Shown: positions 17,534 through 26,558 of the stretch, piece by piece
How the letters are laid out: every line of letters begins with the position of its first letter
How positions within the stretch are numbered: the first letter of the stretch is position 1
DNA from: CAWEDP01 sp963807925
GTDB taxonomy: Bacteria; Acidobacteriota; Vicinamibacteria; Vicinamibacterales; CAVVIG01
Direction: 5' to 3'
Length of the DNA stretch: 64,000 nucleotides
NCBI GenBank assembly: GCA_963807925.1
Contig: CAWEDP010000003.1
Span: 1-64,000, forward strand
Translations under genes and position numbers: made by a program
Notes under the pieces: model-generated
Database searches by the model: none
Seen by the model: the letters and a program-made list of their open reading frames with translations, nothing else
What the model was told of the DNA's origin: nothing

Positions 17534-20332
17534 ATGCAACGGTTCGTTCGTCATTCCCGTGCGCTCAGCCTGGCGGCGATAGCGGCCGTCGCCGGGTCCC
17601 TCGTGGGCGCTGCGGCCGTGCCGCACCGTCCGCACGCGGCCGCGACGCTCGCTGTCCTGATGCTGTCGGGGGTCCTCGGTGCCTTCTTCGATCCGGCGGC
17701 GGGGGCGGACGAGCGTGACTTGCCGCCGCTCTCCTTCATCGTCGATTTCGCGTCGCTGCTGCTCTTCGGGCCCGCGACGACTCTGCTCGTCGCGGCGGCA
17801 GGGACCGCCACCTACGCCCTCACCGAGCGGCCGCGCGCGCAGGCGATCCGGCGGCTGATCGCGAACCTCGCCGCGACGAGCGGAGCGACGCTCGCTGCCG
17901 GCATGACGCTCTCGTCCCTGGGCGGCGCGAGAGAACCAGTCGCGTGGCCGTGGCGCGGGGTGCCGGTTGCCGCCGCCGTGGTCGCGTACTGCCTGGTGAA
18001 GCACGCCGGGATCGAGATGTTCGGGCCGCTCGCGACTCGTCGGGCGTTCAACCGGGTGTGGCCGCGCCGCACGCTCTCGCGCTGTCCGGGCTATTTCATC
18101 TGTGCCGCCGCCGGCGTCGCGCTCGCCGAGGCGATCGCGCATTCGGCGTGGGAGGTCCTGCCCGCCGCCGCTGTACCGCTGTTCTTCCTCTTTCGGGCGT
18201 ACCGGGCTCACGTGAACCGGGTCGCCTGGGACGACCGTCTGCATGTGATCGAATCGCTGGTTCAGGGCATGTGCGAGGTGGACAACGACGGACGCGTCAC
18301 CCTGTGGAGCGAGTCGCTGGCCCGCCTGGTGGGATGTCCGCGCGAACGGGCTCTTGGCGGCCTGCTCGTCGAGGCGGTACCGGCTCTGAGCAAGCCGGAG
18401 GTGCGGCGCGCGGTCGAGCGCGCGCTCAGGAATCAGACGGCGCAGACGCTCCCGCATCTCAGGCTGCATTCCGCCGCCTCGCGAACCGTCCAGATCAAGA
18501 CCCTGCCGCACGGCGACAGTGTCACGTTGCTCTGGTACGACGTCACTGCGCGGTCGCGCGAGGAGCACGCGCTCAGGCGGAGCGCCGAGCGGTTCGCGCT
18601 CGCGGCGGCCGGCGCCAACGACGGCCTCTGGGAATGGGATCTCCGCAGCGGCGAGTTCTACGCGTCGGCGCGGTGGTGGATGATGATCGGCCTGGAGCCG
18701 CGCGAGGCCAGCGGACGCCTCGAGGACTGGTTCGCGCGCGTCCACCCCGACGATGTGGCGCTCCTGAAAGAAGCGCTCGACGCGCACCTGGCCGGCCGGA
18801 CCGATCACCTCGAGCACGAGCATCGCGTCCGACACGAGGACGGCGTCTACCGGCGGTTTCTCAGCCGCGGCGTGGCGCTGCGCGGCAACGCCCCGCGTGC
18901 CGTGCGGATTGCCGGCTCGCTGACCGACATCACCGAACGCGCGATTGCGCAGGAGCGGATTCGGAGCGTCGGATTCCGCGATCCGTTGACCGGCCTCTGC
19001 AACCGAACCATGTTCGTGGAGGGACTCGGCGAACGGCTCAACGATCTGAAGTCGGGCCGCGCCGGCCGGTTCGCGGCGCTGTACCTGGACCTGGACCGCT
19101 TCAAGGTGGTCAACGACAGCCTGGGTCACCTGGTGGGCGACGAGCTGCTGATCGCGGTGTCGCGCCGGCTCGAGTCGTGCCTGCGGCGCGGCGACGCGCT
19201 GGCGCGCCTCGGCGGAGACGAGTTCGCGATTCTGCTGAGGGGGCTCGACGATGCGATGCAGGCCAACGTGATTGCGTTCCGGATTCAGGAAGCGCTCGTC
19301 GCGCCGTTCTCCATCGGCGGCCGGGAGGTGGTCACGTCGGCGAGCATCGGCATCGCCTTCAGCCGCCCGGAGTACGCGCATCCCGAAGAGATCATGCGCG
19401 ATGCCGACACAGCGATGTACTACGCGAAAACGCACGGCAAGGCGCGGCACGAGCTGTTCGATGCCGACATGCACGCGCGCGCCCTCGATCGCCTGGGACT
19501 CGAAAGCGACCTGCGCCACGCGGTCAAGAGCCAGGCATTCGAGGTGCACTATCAGCCGATCGTGTCGCTGTCCACCGGGATGTGCGCCGGCTTCGAGGCG
19601 CTGGTGCGCTGGCAGCGGAACGGGAAGCCGGTCTCACCGGTGCAGTTCATCCCTGTCGCCGAGGAGCTGGGGCTGATCGAGGCCATCGGGACGTGGGTCC
19701 TCCAGGAGGCGTGTCGCACGTTCGCGGACTGGCAGCGGCGTTTTCCCGACGGGGGCCTCGAGTGCATCACCGTCAACGTGTCGGCGCGCCAGCTGATGCA
19801 ACAGGGATTCGTGTACCTCGTGGAGCAGACGGTGCAGTCGGCCGGGCTGAAGCCGTGCGACCTGCGGCTCGAGATCACCGAGACGGCCCTCATGGACCGC
19901 CCGCACCTGGCCGCGCAGGTTCTTCGCGACCTGCGGAATTTCGGCGTGAAGATCTACCTCGACGACTTCGGCACCGGGTACTCGTCGCTCAGTCACCTGC
20001 ACAGGCTGCCGGTGGACGCGCTCAAGATCGACCGCTCGTTCGTCAAGAGCCTGCTGCTCGACGATCGGCCCGCCATCGTCGAGAGCATCCTGGCGCTCGC
20101 ACGCACGCTCCACACGAGCGTCGTCGCGGAAGGCGTGGAGAGCGACTCGCAGGCGCGCGAGCTGGAGCGGCTCGGGTGCCGACAGGCGCAGGGATTCCTG
20201 TTCTCGCCGCCATTGCCGGCCGGCTCGGTCGAGGAGCTGCTGGCCGCCGGGCAGCCGCTCGGCGACAAACGACTCCGGGCCGTCGACACGCCGACCTCGC
20301 CGCCCGACGATTCCGAGCTCCGCGCGTCGTAG
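17534..20332 (+). CDS. Membrane PAS-GGDEF-EAL protein (c-di-GMP turnover)
   Basis: About 932 residues from ATG 17534; a GTG at 17438 is an alternative. The N-terminal 230 residues contain around six hydrophobic segments (for example LSLAAIAAVAGSLVGAA, GYFICAAAGVALAEAI) forming a MASE-like membrane sensor. Two PAS regions follow, the second of PAS_3 type (WEWDLRSGEFYASARWW, RVHPDDVALL). The GGDEF domain has the intact motif RLGGDEFAIL near residue 560, and the EAL domain starts FEALVRW near 686 with LEITETALMD, DDFGTGYSSL and VVAEGVES. All residues usually needed for both cyclase and phosphodiesterase activity appear present, so the net effect on c-di-GMP cannot be predicted. It lies just upstream of otsB on the same strand, 135 bp away. 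Confidence 0.9.
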   Translation: MQRFVRHSRALSLAAIAAVAGSLVGAAAVPHRPHAAATLAVLMLSGVLGAFFDPAAGADERDLPPLSFIVDFASLLLFGPATTLLVAAAGTATYALTERPRAQAIRRLIANLAATSGATLAAGMTLSSLGGAREPVAWPWRGVPVAAAVVAYCLVKHAGIEMFGPLATRRAFNRVWPRRTLSRCPGYFICAAAGVALAEAIAHSAWEVLPAAAVPLFFLFRAYRAHVNRVAWDDRLHVIESLVQGMCEVDNDGRVTLWSESLARLVGCPRERALGGLLVEAVPALSKPEVRRAVERALRNQTAQTLPHLRLHSAASRTVQIKTLPHGDSVTLLWYDVTARSREEHALRRSAERFALAAAGANDGLWEWDLRSGEFYASARWWMMIGLEPREASGRLEDWFARVHPDDVALLKEALDAHLAGRTDHLEHEHRVRHEDGVYRRFLSRGVALRGNAPRAVRIAGSLTDITERAIAQERIRSVGFRDPLTGLCNRTMFVEGLGERLNDLKSGRAGRFAALYLDLDRFKVVNDSLGHLVGDELLIAVSRRLESCLRRGDALARLGGDEFAILLRGLDDAMQANVIAFRIQEALVAPFSIGGREVVTSASIGIAFSRPEYAHPEEIMRDADTAMYYAKTHGKARHELFDADMHARALDRLGLESDLRHAVKSQAFEVHYQPIVSLSTGMCAGFEALVRWQRNGKPVSPVQFIPVAEELGLIEAIGTWVLQEACRTFADWQRRFPDGGLECITVNVSARQLMQQGFVYLVEQTVQSAGLKPCDLRLEITETALMDRPHLAAQVLRDLRNFGVKIYLDDFGTGYSSLSHLHRLPVDALKIDRSFVKSLLLDDRPAIVESILALARTLHTSVVAEGVESDSQARELERLGCRQAQGFLFSPPLPAGSVEELLAAGQPLGDKRLRAVDTPTSPPDDSELRAS

Positions 20333-20467
20333 GGGGCATTCCGACCCGGCCCGCGCCTGAGGTGTCCGGATGGGCTCGCACGGCCAGTTTGAGTACCAAC
20401 GACTGTCCGTGGTACATAAGGAAACGCGTGGGATCAAGAATGGTCGCGACCTGTCGGCACCCGTGAC

Positions 20468-21229
20468 ATGCTCCACATCCTGGCGCCGCGCCACGTCCAC
20501 ACGCTGAACGACTTCGCGGCGTCGAACGTGCTGCTGGCGTTCGACTTCGACGGCACGCTGGCGCCGATCGTCCCGGAGCCGTCGGCGGCGCGCATGGGCT
20601 CCTCCACGCGACGTCTTCTTGCCGCCGTTGCGCGGCGTTATCCGTGCATCGTCATCTCCGGGCGGGCGCGGCACGATCTGCTGAAGCGTATCGGCGCCCT
20701 CCCGGTGTTTCACGTGGCAGGCAATCACGGGCTGGAGCCCTGGGGCCAGAGCGCGGCGTACGCGTCGCTCGTACACGACTGGGTGCACCAGCTCGCCGCC
20801 CGGTTGGGCGGCTACGACGGCCTGGTCATCGAAGACAAGACCTACTCGGTCGCGGTCCACTATCGGCGCGCGCCGTCGCAGCGGCGGGCGGCGGCCGCCA
20901 TCGCCCGCGCGGTGCGCGGGCTGCGGGGCGCGCGCACGATAGGCGGGAGGCAGACGGTGAATCTCGTGCCTCGCGGCGCCCCCCACAAGGGGACGGCGCT
21001 CGAGCGGGCGCGGCGTCTGCTCGCGTGCGATACCGCGATATACGTCGGCGACGACGACACGGATGAGGACGCGTTCGGATCGGACCGCCCGGACCGGCTG
21101 CTCGCCGTCCGGGTTGGCGTCCGCCGGCAGTCGCGGGCCCGCTACAGCCTCAGGAATCAGGCCGAGATCGACGACTTTCTCCTGACCCTCCTCGCCTGCC
21201 GGCCCCGGCGCAACGGCAAAGGTCGATGA
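20468..21229 (+). CDS. otsB: Trehalose-6-phosphate phosphatase
   Basis: A 253-residue HAD-superfamily enzyme that removes phosphate from trehalose 6-phosphate to give trehalose. Visible motifs are LLAFDFDGTLAPIV near residue 25 (nucleophile and acid/base aspartates), VISGRARHDL (motif II), VAGNHGLEPW (substrate region), RGAPHKGTAL with the motif III lysine, and YVGDDDTDEDAF (motif IV metal ligands). Length and motif order match OtsB. It is the first gene of a closely spaced run that ends with an OtsA domain, so both steps of the OtsAB pathway are encoded within 6 kb. The gap to the next gene is 58 bp. Confidence 0.93.
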   Translation: MLHILAPRHVHTLNDFAASNVLLAFDFDGTLAPIVPEPSAARMGSSTRRLLAAVARRYPCIVISGRARHDLLKRIGALPVFHVAGNHGLEPWGQSAAYASLVHDWVHQLAARLGGYDGLVIEDKTYSVAVHYRRAPSQRRAAAAIARAVRGLRGARTIGGRQTVNLVPRGAPHKGTALERARRLLACDTAIYVGDDDTDEDAFGSDRPDRLLAVRVGVRRQSRARYSLRNQAEIDDFLLTLLACRPRRNGKGR

Positions 21230-21287
21230 CGCCTCGCGCGTCAGCCCGCCGTCGCATCCCTCCGGCGTCTACACTGTAGCAGCGCCC

Positions 21288-22574
21288 ATGGCGACGACTC
21301 GTCCGTCGATTTCGCGCGACACGCGCCTGCTGCTGACGATCGCGCTCGTCTCGGTCGCGATGCTGTGGGTGCTCGCGCGCATCCGCTTTCCCGACCGTTC
21401 GCCGACGCCCAATCCGGTGCCGCCCGTGCTCGCCCAGCTCGCGCCGCCCTCCGCGCTGGCCGATGTGATCGCGACGATGGCTCAGCTCGACACGCGGTTG
21501 CAACCGTCGGTTCTGGCCCTGGGGGTGCGGCACAATCCGGGCAGTGGGGGCGAGTCGCCCGGCGCGATCGCGGCGGTCCGCTTCCATGACGATCTCGCGC
21601 TCGCCGTCGCGCCGGAAGGTGGCCACGGCGCGCCCTTCGTCTGGCGCGACGCCACCGAGATCGCCTGGGATCCGGCGTCGAGTCTCGCGGTCGTTCGCGT
21701 GGTTGGCGAGGCGCCGTCGGACCTGTCGATCTCGACACCCCGCCGGCCGTCGCGGCCGCGTTTCGTGATTGCCGCCAGCGCGTCCGACGACGGCGTGTCG
21801 CTGCGGCCGGTGTTCGTCGCATCGCTGGTCGAGCGCACCAGCCCCATCTGGTCGGGTCCGATCTGGATGCTGCCGGCCGACACGGACCTGCCGCGCGGAA
21901 CGCCCGTGTTCGATGTCGAAGGTGCGTGGGCCGGCTTGGTGACCAGGGAGCGCAACCGTACCGCCATCGCCCCGGCCGATCGCGTGCTGGCGCTGGCCGA
22001 TCGGATGGTCCGCGAGCAGCCGCGTCCTCGCGGGTACCTGGGGGTTGACGTGCAGGAAGTGACGCCCGCGCTCCGCGCGGCCGGTGCCGAGGGTGGGGTG
22101 ATCGTCTCGTCGATCGACCCCGACGGCGGCGCCGCCGGACGCGTCGAGATAGGCGACACCATCGAAGCGGTCGACGGCGCGGCGATGCCGGCCGTCGAAG
22201 ACTGGACGGCGCGCGCGGCGCGGCTGTCGAGCGGGGAATCGATCACGTTGCGTTTGCGCCGGCATGGCGACGTGCTGACTGTGCACCTCACGGCGCGGCC
22301 CGAGGCTTCGGCGCGATCCAACCGCCCGCTCGGGCTGACGCTGCGAACCGTCCCGGCGACCGGCGCGGCCATCGTCCGCGTCGATCGCGGATCGGCCGCG
22401 GATGCGGCCGGCCTTCAGGCCGGCGACGTGCTCACGCTGGTCGGCGAAGTGGCCGCGCCGACGGCGGCGCAGGCCCTGCGCGCATTGGCCGCGATGTCGC
22501 GGGAACGGCCGATCGTGGTCGGCTTCACACGCCGCGAGGGCCATCATCTCACCGCCCTCGAGAGAACCTGGTGA
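21288..22574 (+). CDS. HtrA/DegP-like protein with two PDZ domains, catalytic residues lost
   Basis: A 428-residue protein with one N-terminal membrane anchor (LLLTIALVSVAMLWVLA), then a degenerate trypsin-like region and two PDZ domains (GYLGVDVQEV ... VIVSSIDPDGGAAGRVEIGD; PLGLTLRTV ... AIVRVDRGSAADAAGLQAGD). The protease region keeps traces of the HtrA fold but the triad is gone. The usual DLAVL aspartate segment reads SSLAVVRV, the GNSGGPL serine segment reads PRGTPVFDVEG, and no HVV histidine is seen. It is therefore probably a non-proteolytic periplasmic sensor or chaperone-like subunit. Its stop overlaps the next start (TGATG), which ties it to the antiporters. Confidence 0.8.
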   Translation: MATTRPSISRDTRLLLTIALVSVAMLWVLARIRFPDRSPTPNPVPPVLAQLAPPSALADVIATMAQLDTRLQPSVLALGVRHNPGSGGESPGAIAAVRFHDDLALAVAPEGGHGAPFVWRDATEIAWDPASSLAVVRVVGEAPSDLSISTPRRPSRPRFVIAASASDDGVSLRPVFVASLVERTSPIWSGPIWMLPADTDLPRGTPVFDVEGAWAGLVTRERNRTAIAPADRVLALADRMVREQPRPRGYLGVDVQEVTPALRAAGAEGGVIVSSIDPDGGAAGRVEIGDTIEAVDGAAMPAVEDWTARAARLSSGESITLRLRRHGDVLTVHLTARPEASARSNRPLGLTLRTVPATGAAIVRVDRGSAADAAGLQAGDVLTLVGEVAAPTAAQALRALAAMSRERPIVVGFTRREGHHLTALERTW

Positions 22575-23731
22575 TGCACGCCCGCGACGAGCAGCCGGTC
22601 GGCGTTGCGGACGCCGGACCCGGTGCCGGCGCGCCGGGCCGCGCGCCGCGCCCGCGTCGGGCGTGGCCATCGCGCCGGCTGGCGCTGGGGCTGTCGCCCA
22701 CGCCCGGTCCGGGGCTGGCGCTGCTCCTCGTCGGCATGGTGCTCGGACCGGGCGGCCTCGCCGTGTTGACCGACTCGGTGCTCGGCGCGCTCGATCCCGC
22801 GGTGTCAGTGGCGCTCGCCGCGCTCGGCGTGCTCGCCGGGCTCGAGATCGATCCCAGGCGTCCCGACGAAGGCCGCCTGCTGGCGGCCGCCACCATCGAG
22901 AGCGGCGTCACGATTCTGGTCGTCGTCGCCGGACTCGTGCTGGTGAATTCGCGCTGGCCGGTGGGTCCGAACCGGTGGCTCGTCGCGCTGGTCGCCGGCG
23001 TGTGCGCCGCCTCGTCGTCCACCCCCGCTCGCCCGCCGGACGAGGCGCGAAGCTCGCTCGCCCGAATCGGCGATCTCGACGATGTGCTGCCGATCGTGGT
23101 GGGGGTGGCGGTGATCGCCTGGATGCGATCGGCCCCCCCGGCGGCGCTGGCGGGCTTTGTCGTTCAGGCGGTCGTCATAGCGGCGGCGATTGCGGGTGTC
23201 GCGTGGCTCCTGTTGTACGACGCGGCGTCGGAAAGCGAGCAGCGCGTCTTCGTGATCGGCACGCTCCTGCTGCTCGGCGGCGCTGCGGCGTACCTGAGGC
23301 TGTCGGCCCTCCTCATCGGCCTCGTGGCCGCCGGCTGCTGGGTGGCTGCCGGCGGGTCCGTGCGGGATCGTGTCACCGACCACGTGCGATCGCTGCAGCA
23401 CCCGCTGATGGTGCTGCTGCTGGTGGTCGCCGGCGCACGCCTGCAGATCGTGAGTGGCCTTCTCGGTCTTGCAGCGGCGTATGTGGCGTTCAGGATCGGG
23501 GGAAAGCTCGCGGGCGGCTGGTTGGCGGGGCGCGTCGCTCGGGAGGCTCCCCGAGACGTCGGGATATCGCTCGTGGCGCCCGGCATCGTCGGCGTGGCCA
23601 TCGCGCTGAACCTCCTCCAGGCACAGGGCGACCTGCCGGGCGTGGCGACCATCTTCGCGGTCGTCGCGTCCGGATCGCTGGCGCTCGATCTGCTCGCATT
23701 TCTCATCCCGCGGCTGGGAGATCGTCTGTGA
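22574..23731 (+). CDS. Kef/CPA2-like cation:proton antiporter subunit (short)
   Basis: About 385 residues with 10 or more hydrophobic segments. Recognisable antiporter features are LALLLVGMVLGPGGLAVL, VALAALGVLAGLEID (the conserved GLE(I/M)D segment) and VGISLVAPGIVGVAIALNL near the end. This is the arrangement of CPA2/Kef proteins, which exchange K+ or Na+ for H+. The middle of the protein deviates: the region that usually carries the ion-binding DD or ND pair reads IGDLDDVLPIVVG. It lacks the RCK (TrkA-N) domain of KefB/C. The first 35 residues are Pro/Ala/Arg-rich and unusual. It overlaps both neighbours by a few bases (start TGATG, end GTGA), so co-translation is likely. It may pair with the antiporter domain encoded next. 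Confidence 0.75.
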   Translation: MHARDEQPVGVADAGPGAGAPGRAPRPRRAWPSRRLALGLSPTPGPGLALLLVGMVLGPGGLAVLTDSVLGALDPAVSVALAALGVLAGLEIDPRRPDEGRLLAAATIESGVTILVVVAGLVLVNSRWPVGPNRWLVALVAGVCAASSSTPARPPDEARSSLARIGDLDDVLPIVVGVAVIAWMRSAPPAALAGFVVQAVVIAAAIAGVAWLLLYDAASESEQRVFVIGTLLLLGGAAAYLRLSALLIGLVAAGCWVAAGGSVRDRVTDHVRSLQHPLMVLLLVVAGARLQIVSGLLGLAAAYVAFRIGGKLAGGWLAGRVAREAPRDVGISLVAPGIVGVAIALNLLQAQGDLPGVATIFAVVASGSLALDLLAFLIPRLGDRL

Positions 23732-26484
23732 AGCGGGTGTTCGGCGTCGTGATCGTTGCCGGCGTCGTGCTGTGGATCCGCGCGATGGGCGGTGTGCGCG
23801 CCGATCTGCCCGCGACCGCGCTGGCGCTCGGTTTCACGCTGATCGTCGCGATGGTCACCGGCGAGATCCTGCGCCGGTTCCGTCTGCCGCGGCTGACCGG
23901 CTATCTCCTGTTCGGCGCGGTGGTCGGTCCGTATCTCGGAAACGTGATCACCGAATCGATGGCGCGCCAGCTGCACGCGGTCAATGCGATCGCGACGACG
24001 CTCATCGCGTTCATCGCCGGGCTCACGCTCAACGTCGAGCGGATCGGCGACCGGATGAAGGGCACGATCGGTCTGATCGCGACGACGCTGGCGGTGGCGA
24101 TGGCCGGCGTCTTCGTGATCGCATGGACGGCGTGGGCCTGGCTCCCGATCGCGCCGGAGGCGACCGGCATGGCCAAGCTCGCCATGACGCTGGTCTTCGT
24201 CGTGATCGTCGCCAGCTTCTCGCCGACGATGACGGCGGCGGTCATCTCCGAGACCGGGGCGCGCGGCCGGCTGTGCGACATGGTGCTGGCGATCGTGGTC
24301 GCGGCCGACCTGGTGGCGCTCGTGCTCTTCTCGCTGGCGATGCAGTTGGCGCGGGTGGCGCTCGGTACCACCGCCACCGGGGACGTCAACGTGCTGGTCC
24401 GTCTCGCCTGGGAAATCGGCGGCGCCATCGCCTTCGGCAGCCTGGTCGGCGCGTTGCTCGCGCTGTACCTCCGGTACGTCGGGCGCGAGCTCACGCTCGT
24501 GCTGCTGGGCGTCTGCGCGGTGTTGAGCCAGGTGGGCGTGACGCAGGGATTCGAGCCGCTGCTGGCGGCGATGGCGGCGGGGATGGTGATCCAGAACGTG
24601 GCGCTGCCGCAGGGCGACGCGCTCAAGGTCGGCATCCAGCGGGCCGCCCTGCCCGTTCTCGTCGTGTTCTTCGTCGCGACCGGCGCGTCGCTTCAGCTCA
24701 ACACCCTCACCGCGATCGGCCCGGTGGCCCTGGCGCTGGTCGCCGTCCGCATCGTGACGATTCGCGCCGGCGTGTCCGCCGGACTGCGGGTCTCGGGGCT
24801 CGACCGGCAGACCGGCCAGTACGCGTGGACGGGCCTCATTTCGCAGGCGGGGATCACGCTCGGGCTCGCCTCCGTGCTCGCCACGGAGTTCCCGACCTGG
24901 GGCAGCCGCCTGCAGACGCTGTTTGCCGCGTTGATCGCGCTCGACGAGCTGATCGGGCCGCTGCTGTTCCGGAGCGGGCTGGCAAAAGCCGGCGAGATCG
25001 ACACCGACGCGCGGCGCCCGTTGATCGTCGTCTCCAACCGCGAGCCGTACCTGCATCAGCACGACGGCCGCGGCGGCATTGTGGTGACGACCGCCACCGG
25101 CGGCGTGGCGGTGGCGCTCGATGCGCTGATGCGCGAGCGCGGCGGCGTGTGGATTGCGTACGGCGACGGGACCGCGGACCGCGAGGTGGCCGATGGCCGG
25201 AGTATCGTGCAGGTGCCACCGGACAATCCGTCGTACCGGCTTCGCCGTCTCTGGCTCGATCGCCCGCTCTACGACGCCTACTACGGTGGGTTCGCCAACG
25301 AGGGCCTGTGGCCGCTCTGCCATCTGGTCGACGTGCGCCCGCAATTCCGGACCGAGGACTGGGTGGCGTATCAGGCGGTGAACGCGCAGTTCGCGGCGGC
25401 CATCGACGAGGAGCTGTCGGGCGGCGAGGCGCCGGTCTTCATCCAGGATTATCATCTCGCGCTGGTGGCGGCGCGGCTCAAGGCCCGGCGGCCGGCCGCG
25501 CGGTCGGCGCTCTTCTGGCACATCCCGTGGCCGTATCCCGATCGCCTGCGCATCTGCCCGTGGTGGCGCGAAATGCTCGCGGGGCTGCTGGCGAACGATC
25601 TGCTCGCGTTCCAGCTCGAACGCGATCGCCGCAACTTCGTGCTCGCGGCGGAGGACGAGCTCGGCGCCGAGGCCGATGCGGAAGGCCAGCGCGTCTGGTT
25701 CGACGGCCGCGCGTGCACGGTGACCTCGGTGCCGATCGGCGTCGACTACGACCGCATCCAGGCGGTCACCGGCGATCCGGCGCTGCCGTGCGAGCAGGAT
25801 CGGCTGCGGCAGGCGTTCGGGCTGACCGCCGGCATCATCGGGCTCGGCGTCGACCGGCTCGATTACACCAAGGGCATCCCCGAACGGCTCGAGGCGCTCG
25901 ATCGCGTGTTCGCGCGGCGGCCGTCCCTGCGCGGCCGCCTGACATTCGTCCAGATCGGCGTGCCGTCGCGATCCAGCCTCGAGCGCTACAGCGCCATCGA
26001 GGCCGCCATCGACGACAAGGTGCGCGAGGTGAACGCCCGCCACGGACTGCCCGGGCTGCCGCCGCCGATCTACTACCACAAGGCGGCGCTCGGCCTGTCG
26101 AGCCTGGTGGCGCTGTACCGCCTCGCGCACTTCTGCGTGGTCAGCTCGCTGCACGATGGCATGAACCTCGTGGCGAAGGAGTTCGTGGCCTCTCGGGAGG
26201 ACGGACGCGGCGTGCTGGTGTTGAGCGCGCTTGCCGGCGCTGCGCAGGAACTGCGGGACGCGATCGTGATCAACCCGTACCACATCGACCACTTCGCCAG
26301 CGCGCTGATCCGAGCCATTGACATGCCGCTCGACGAACAGCGGCGTCGGATGGAAGCGATGCGCCAGATCGTGGCCGGCCGGAACGTGTTCGGCTGGGCG
26401 TCTGACATCCTCGAAGGGCTCGAGAGCCTGTGGACCAAGCCGCTCCAGTACGCCGCCCGCGCGCCCGAGGACGCGCCCGTCTGA
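23728..26484 (+). CDS. otsA: Cation:proton antiporter fused to trehalose-6-phosphate synthase (OtsA, GT20)
   Basis: A continuous 918-codon frame from GTG 23728. Residues 1 to about 425 are a second CPA2-type antiporter with about 12 hydrophobic segments (RLPRLTGYLLFGAVVGPYLG, IAFIAGLTLNVERI, VVASFSPTMTAAVISETG, IVVAADLVALVLF, LDELIGPLLFRSGLAKAG). After a short linker, residues about 428-918 form a full-length GT20 domain. It has PLIVVSNREPY, VFIQDYHLALVA, FWHIPWPYPDRLRICPW, LGVDRLDYTKGIPERLEAL (Arg and Lys phosphate ligands) and SSLHDGMNLVAKEFV. Thus the synthase residues known from E. coli OtsA appear intact, joining glucose from a nucleotide sugar to glucose 6-phosphate. No ATG lies near the junction; a TTG at 25021 has no ribosome site. 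Glucosylglycerol-phosphate synthase is an alternative GT20 function, but otsB nearby favours trehalose. Confidence 0.88.
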   Translation: MKRVFGVVIVAGVVLWIRAMGGVRADLPATALALGFTLIVAMVTGEILRRFRLPRLTGYLLFGAVVGPYLGNVITESMARQLHAVNAIATTLIAFIAGLTLNVERIGDRMKGTIGLIATTLAVAMAGVFVIAWTAWAWLPIAPEATGMAKLAMTLVFVVIVASFSPTMTAAVISETGARGRLCDMVLAIVVAADLVALVLFSLAMQLARVALGTTATGDVNVLVRLAWEIGGAIAFGSLVGALLALYLRYVGRELTLVLLGVCAVLSQVGVTQGFEPLLAAMAAGMVIQNVALPQGDALKVGIQRAALPVLVVFFVATGASLQLNTLTAIGPVALALVAVRIVTIRAGVSAGLRVSGLDRQTGQYAWTGLISQAGITLGLASVLATEFPTWGSRLQTLFAALIALDELIGPLLFRSGLAKAGEIDTDARRPLIVVSNREPYLHQHDGRGGIVVTTATGGVAVALDALMRERGGVWIAYGDGTADREVADGRSIVQVPPDNPSYRLRRLWLDRPLYDAYYGGFANEGLWPLCHLVDVRPQFRTEDWVAYQAVNAQFAAAIDEELSGGEAPVFIQDYHLALVAARLKARRPAARSALFWHIPWPYPDRLRICPWWREMLAGLLANDLLAFQLERDRRNFVLAAEDELGAEADAEGQRVWFDGRACTVTSVPIGVDYDRIQAVTGDPALPCEQDRLRQAFGLTAGIIGLGVDRLDYTKGIPERLEALDRVFARRPSLRGRLTFVQIGVPSRSSLERYSAIEAAIDDKVREVNARHGLPGLPPPIYYHKAALGLSSLVALYRLAHFCVVSSLHDGMNLVAKEFVASREDGRGVLVLSALAGAAQELRDAIVINPYHIDHFASALIRAIDMPLDEQRRRMEAMRQIVAGRNVFGWASDILEGLESLWTKPLQYAARAPEDAPV

Positions 26485-26558
26485 CCCCGGTGCCCGCCTG
26501 GCTCGACGGTACACGCGGCTCACCGCCTCATCCGCGCCGGTCCCTGTAGAATTCTGTC

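Noticed and set aside
17231..19549. A 772-codon minus-strand frame opposite the GGDEF-EAL gene
   Set aside because: Composition is typical of antisense G+C-rich frames and no domain is recognisable.
25021..25032. A separate start (TTG) for an independent OtsA gene
   Set aside because: No ribosome site precedes it and the frame is continuous with the antiporter; a fusion is the simpler reading, though error cannot be excluded.
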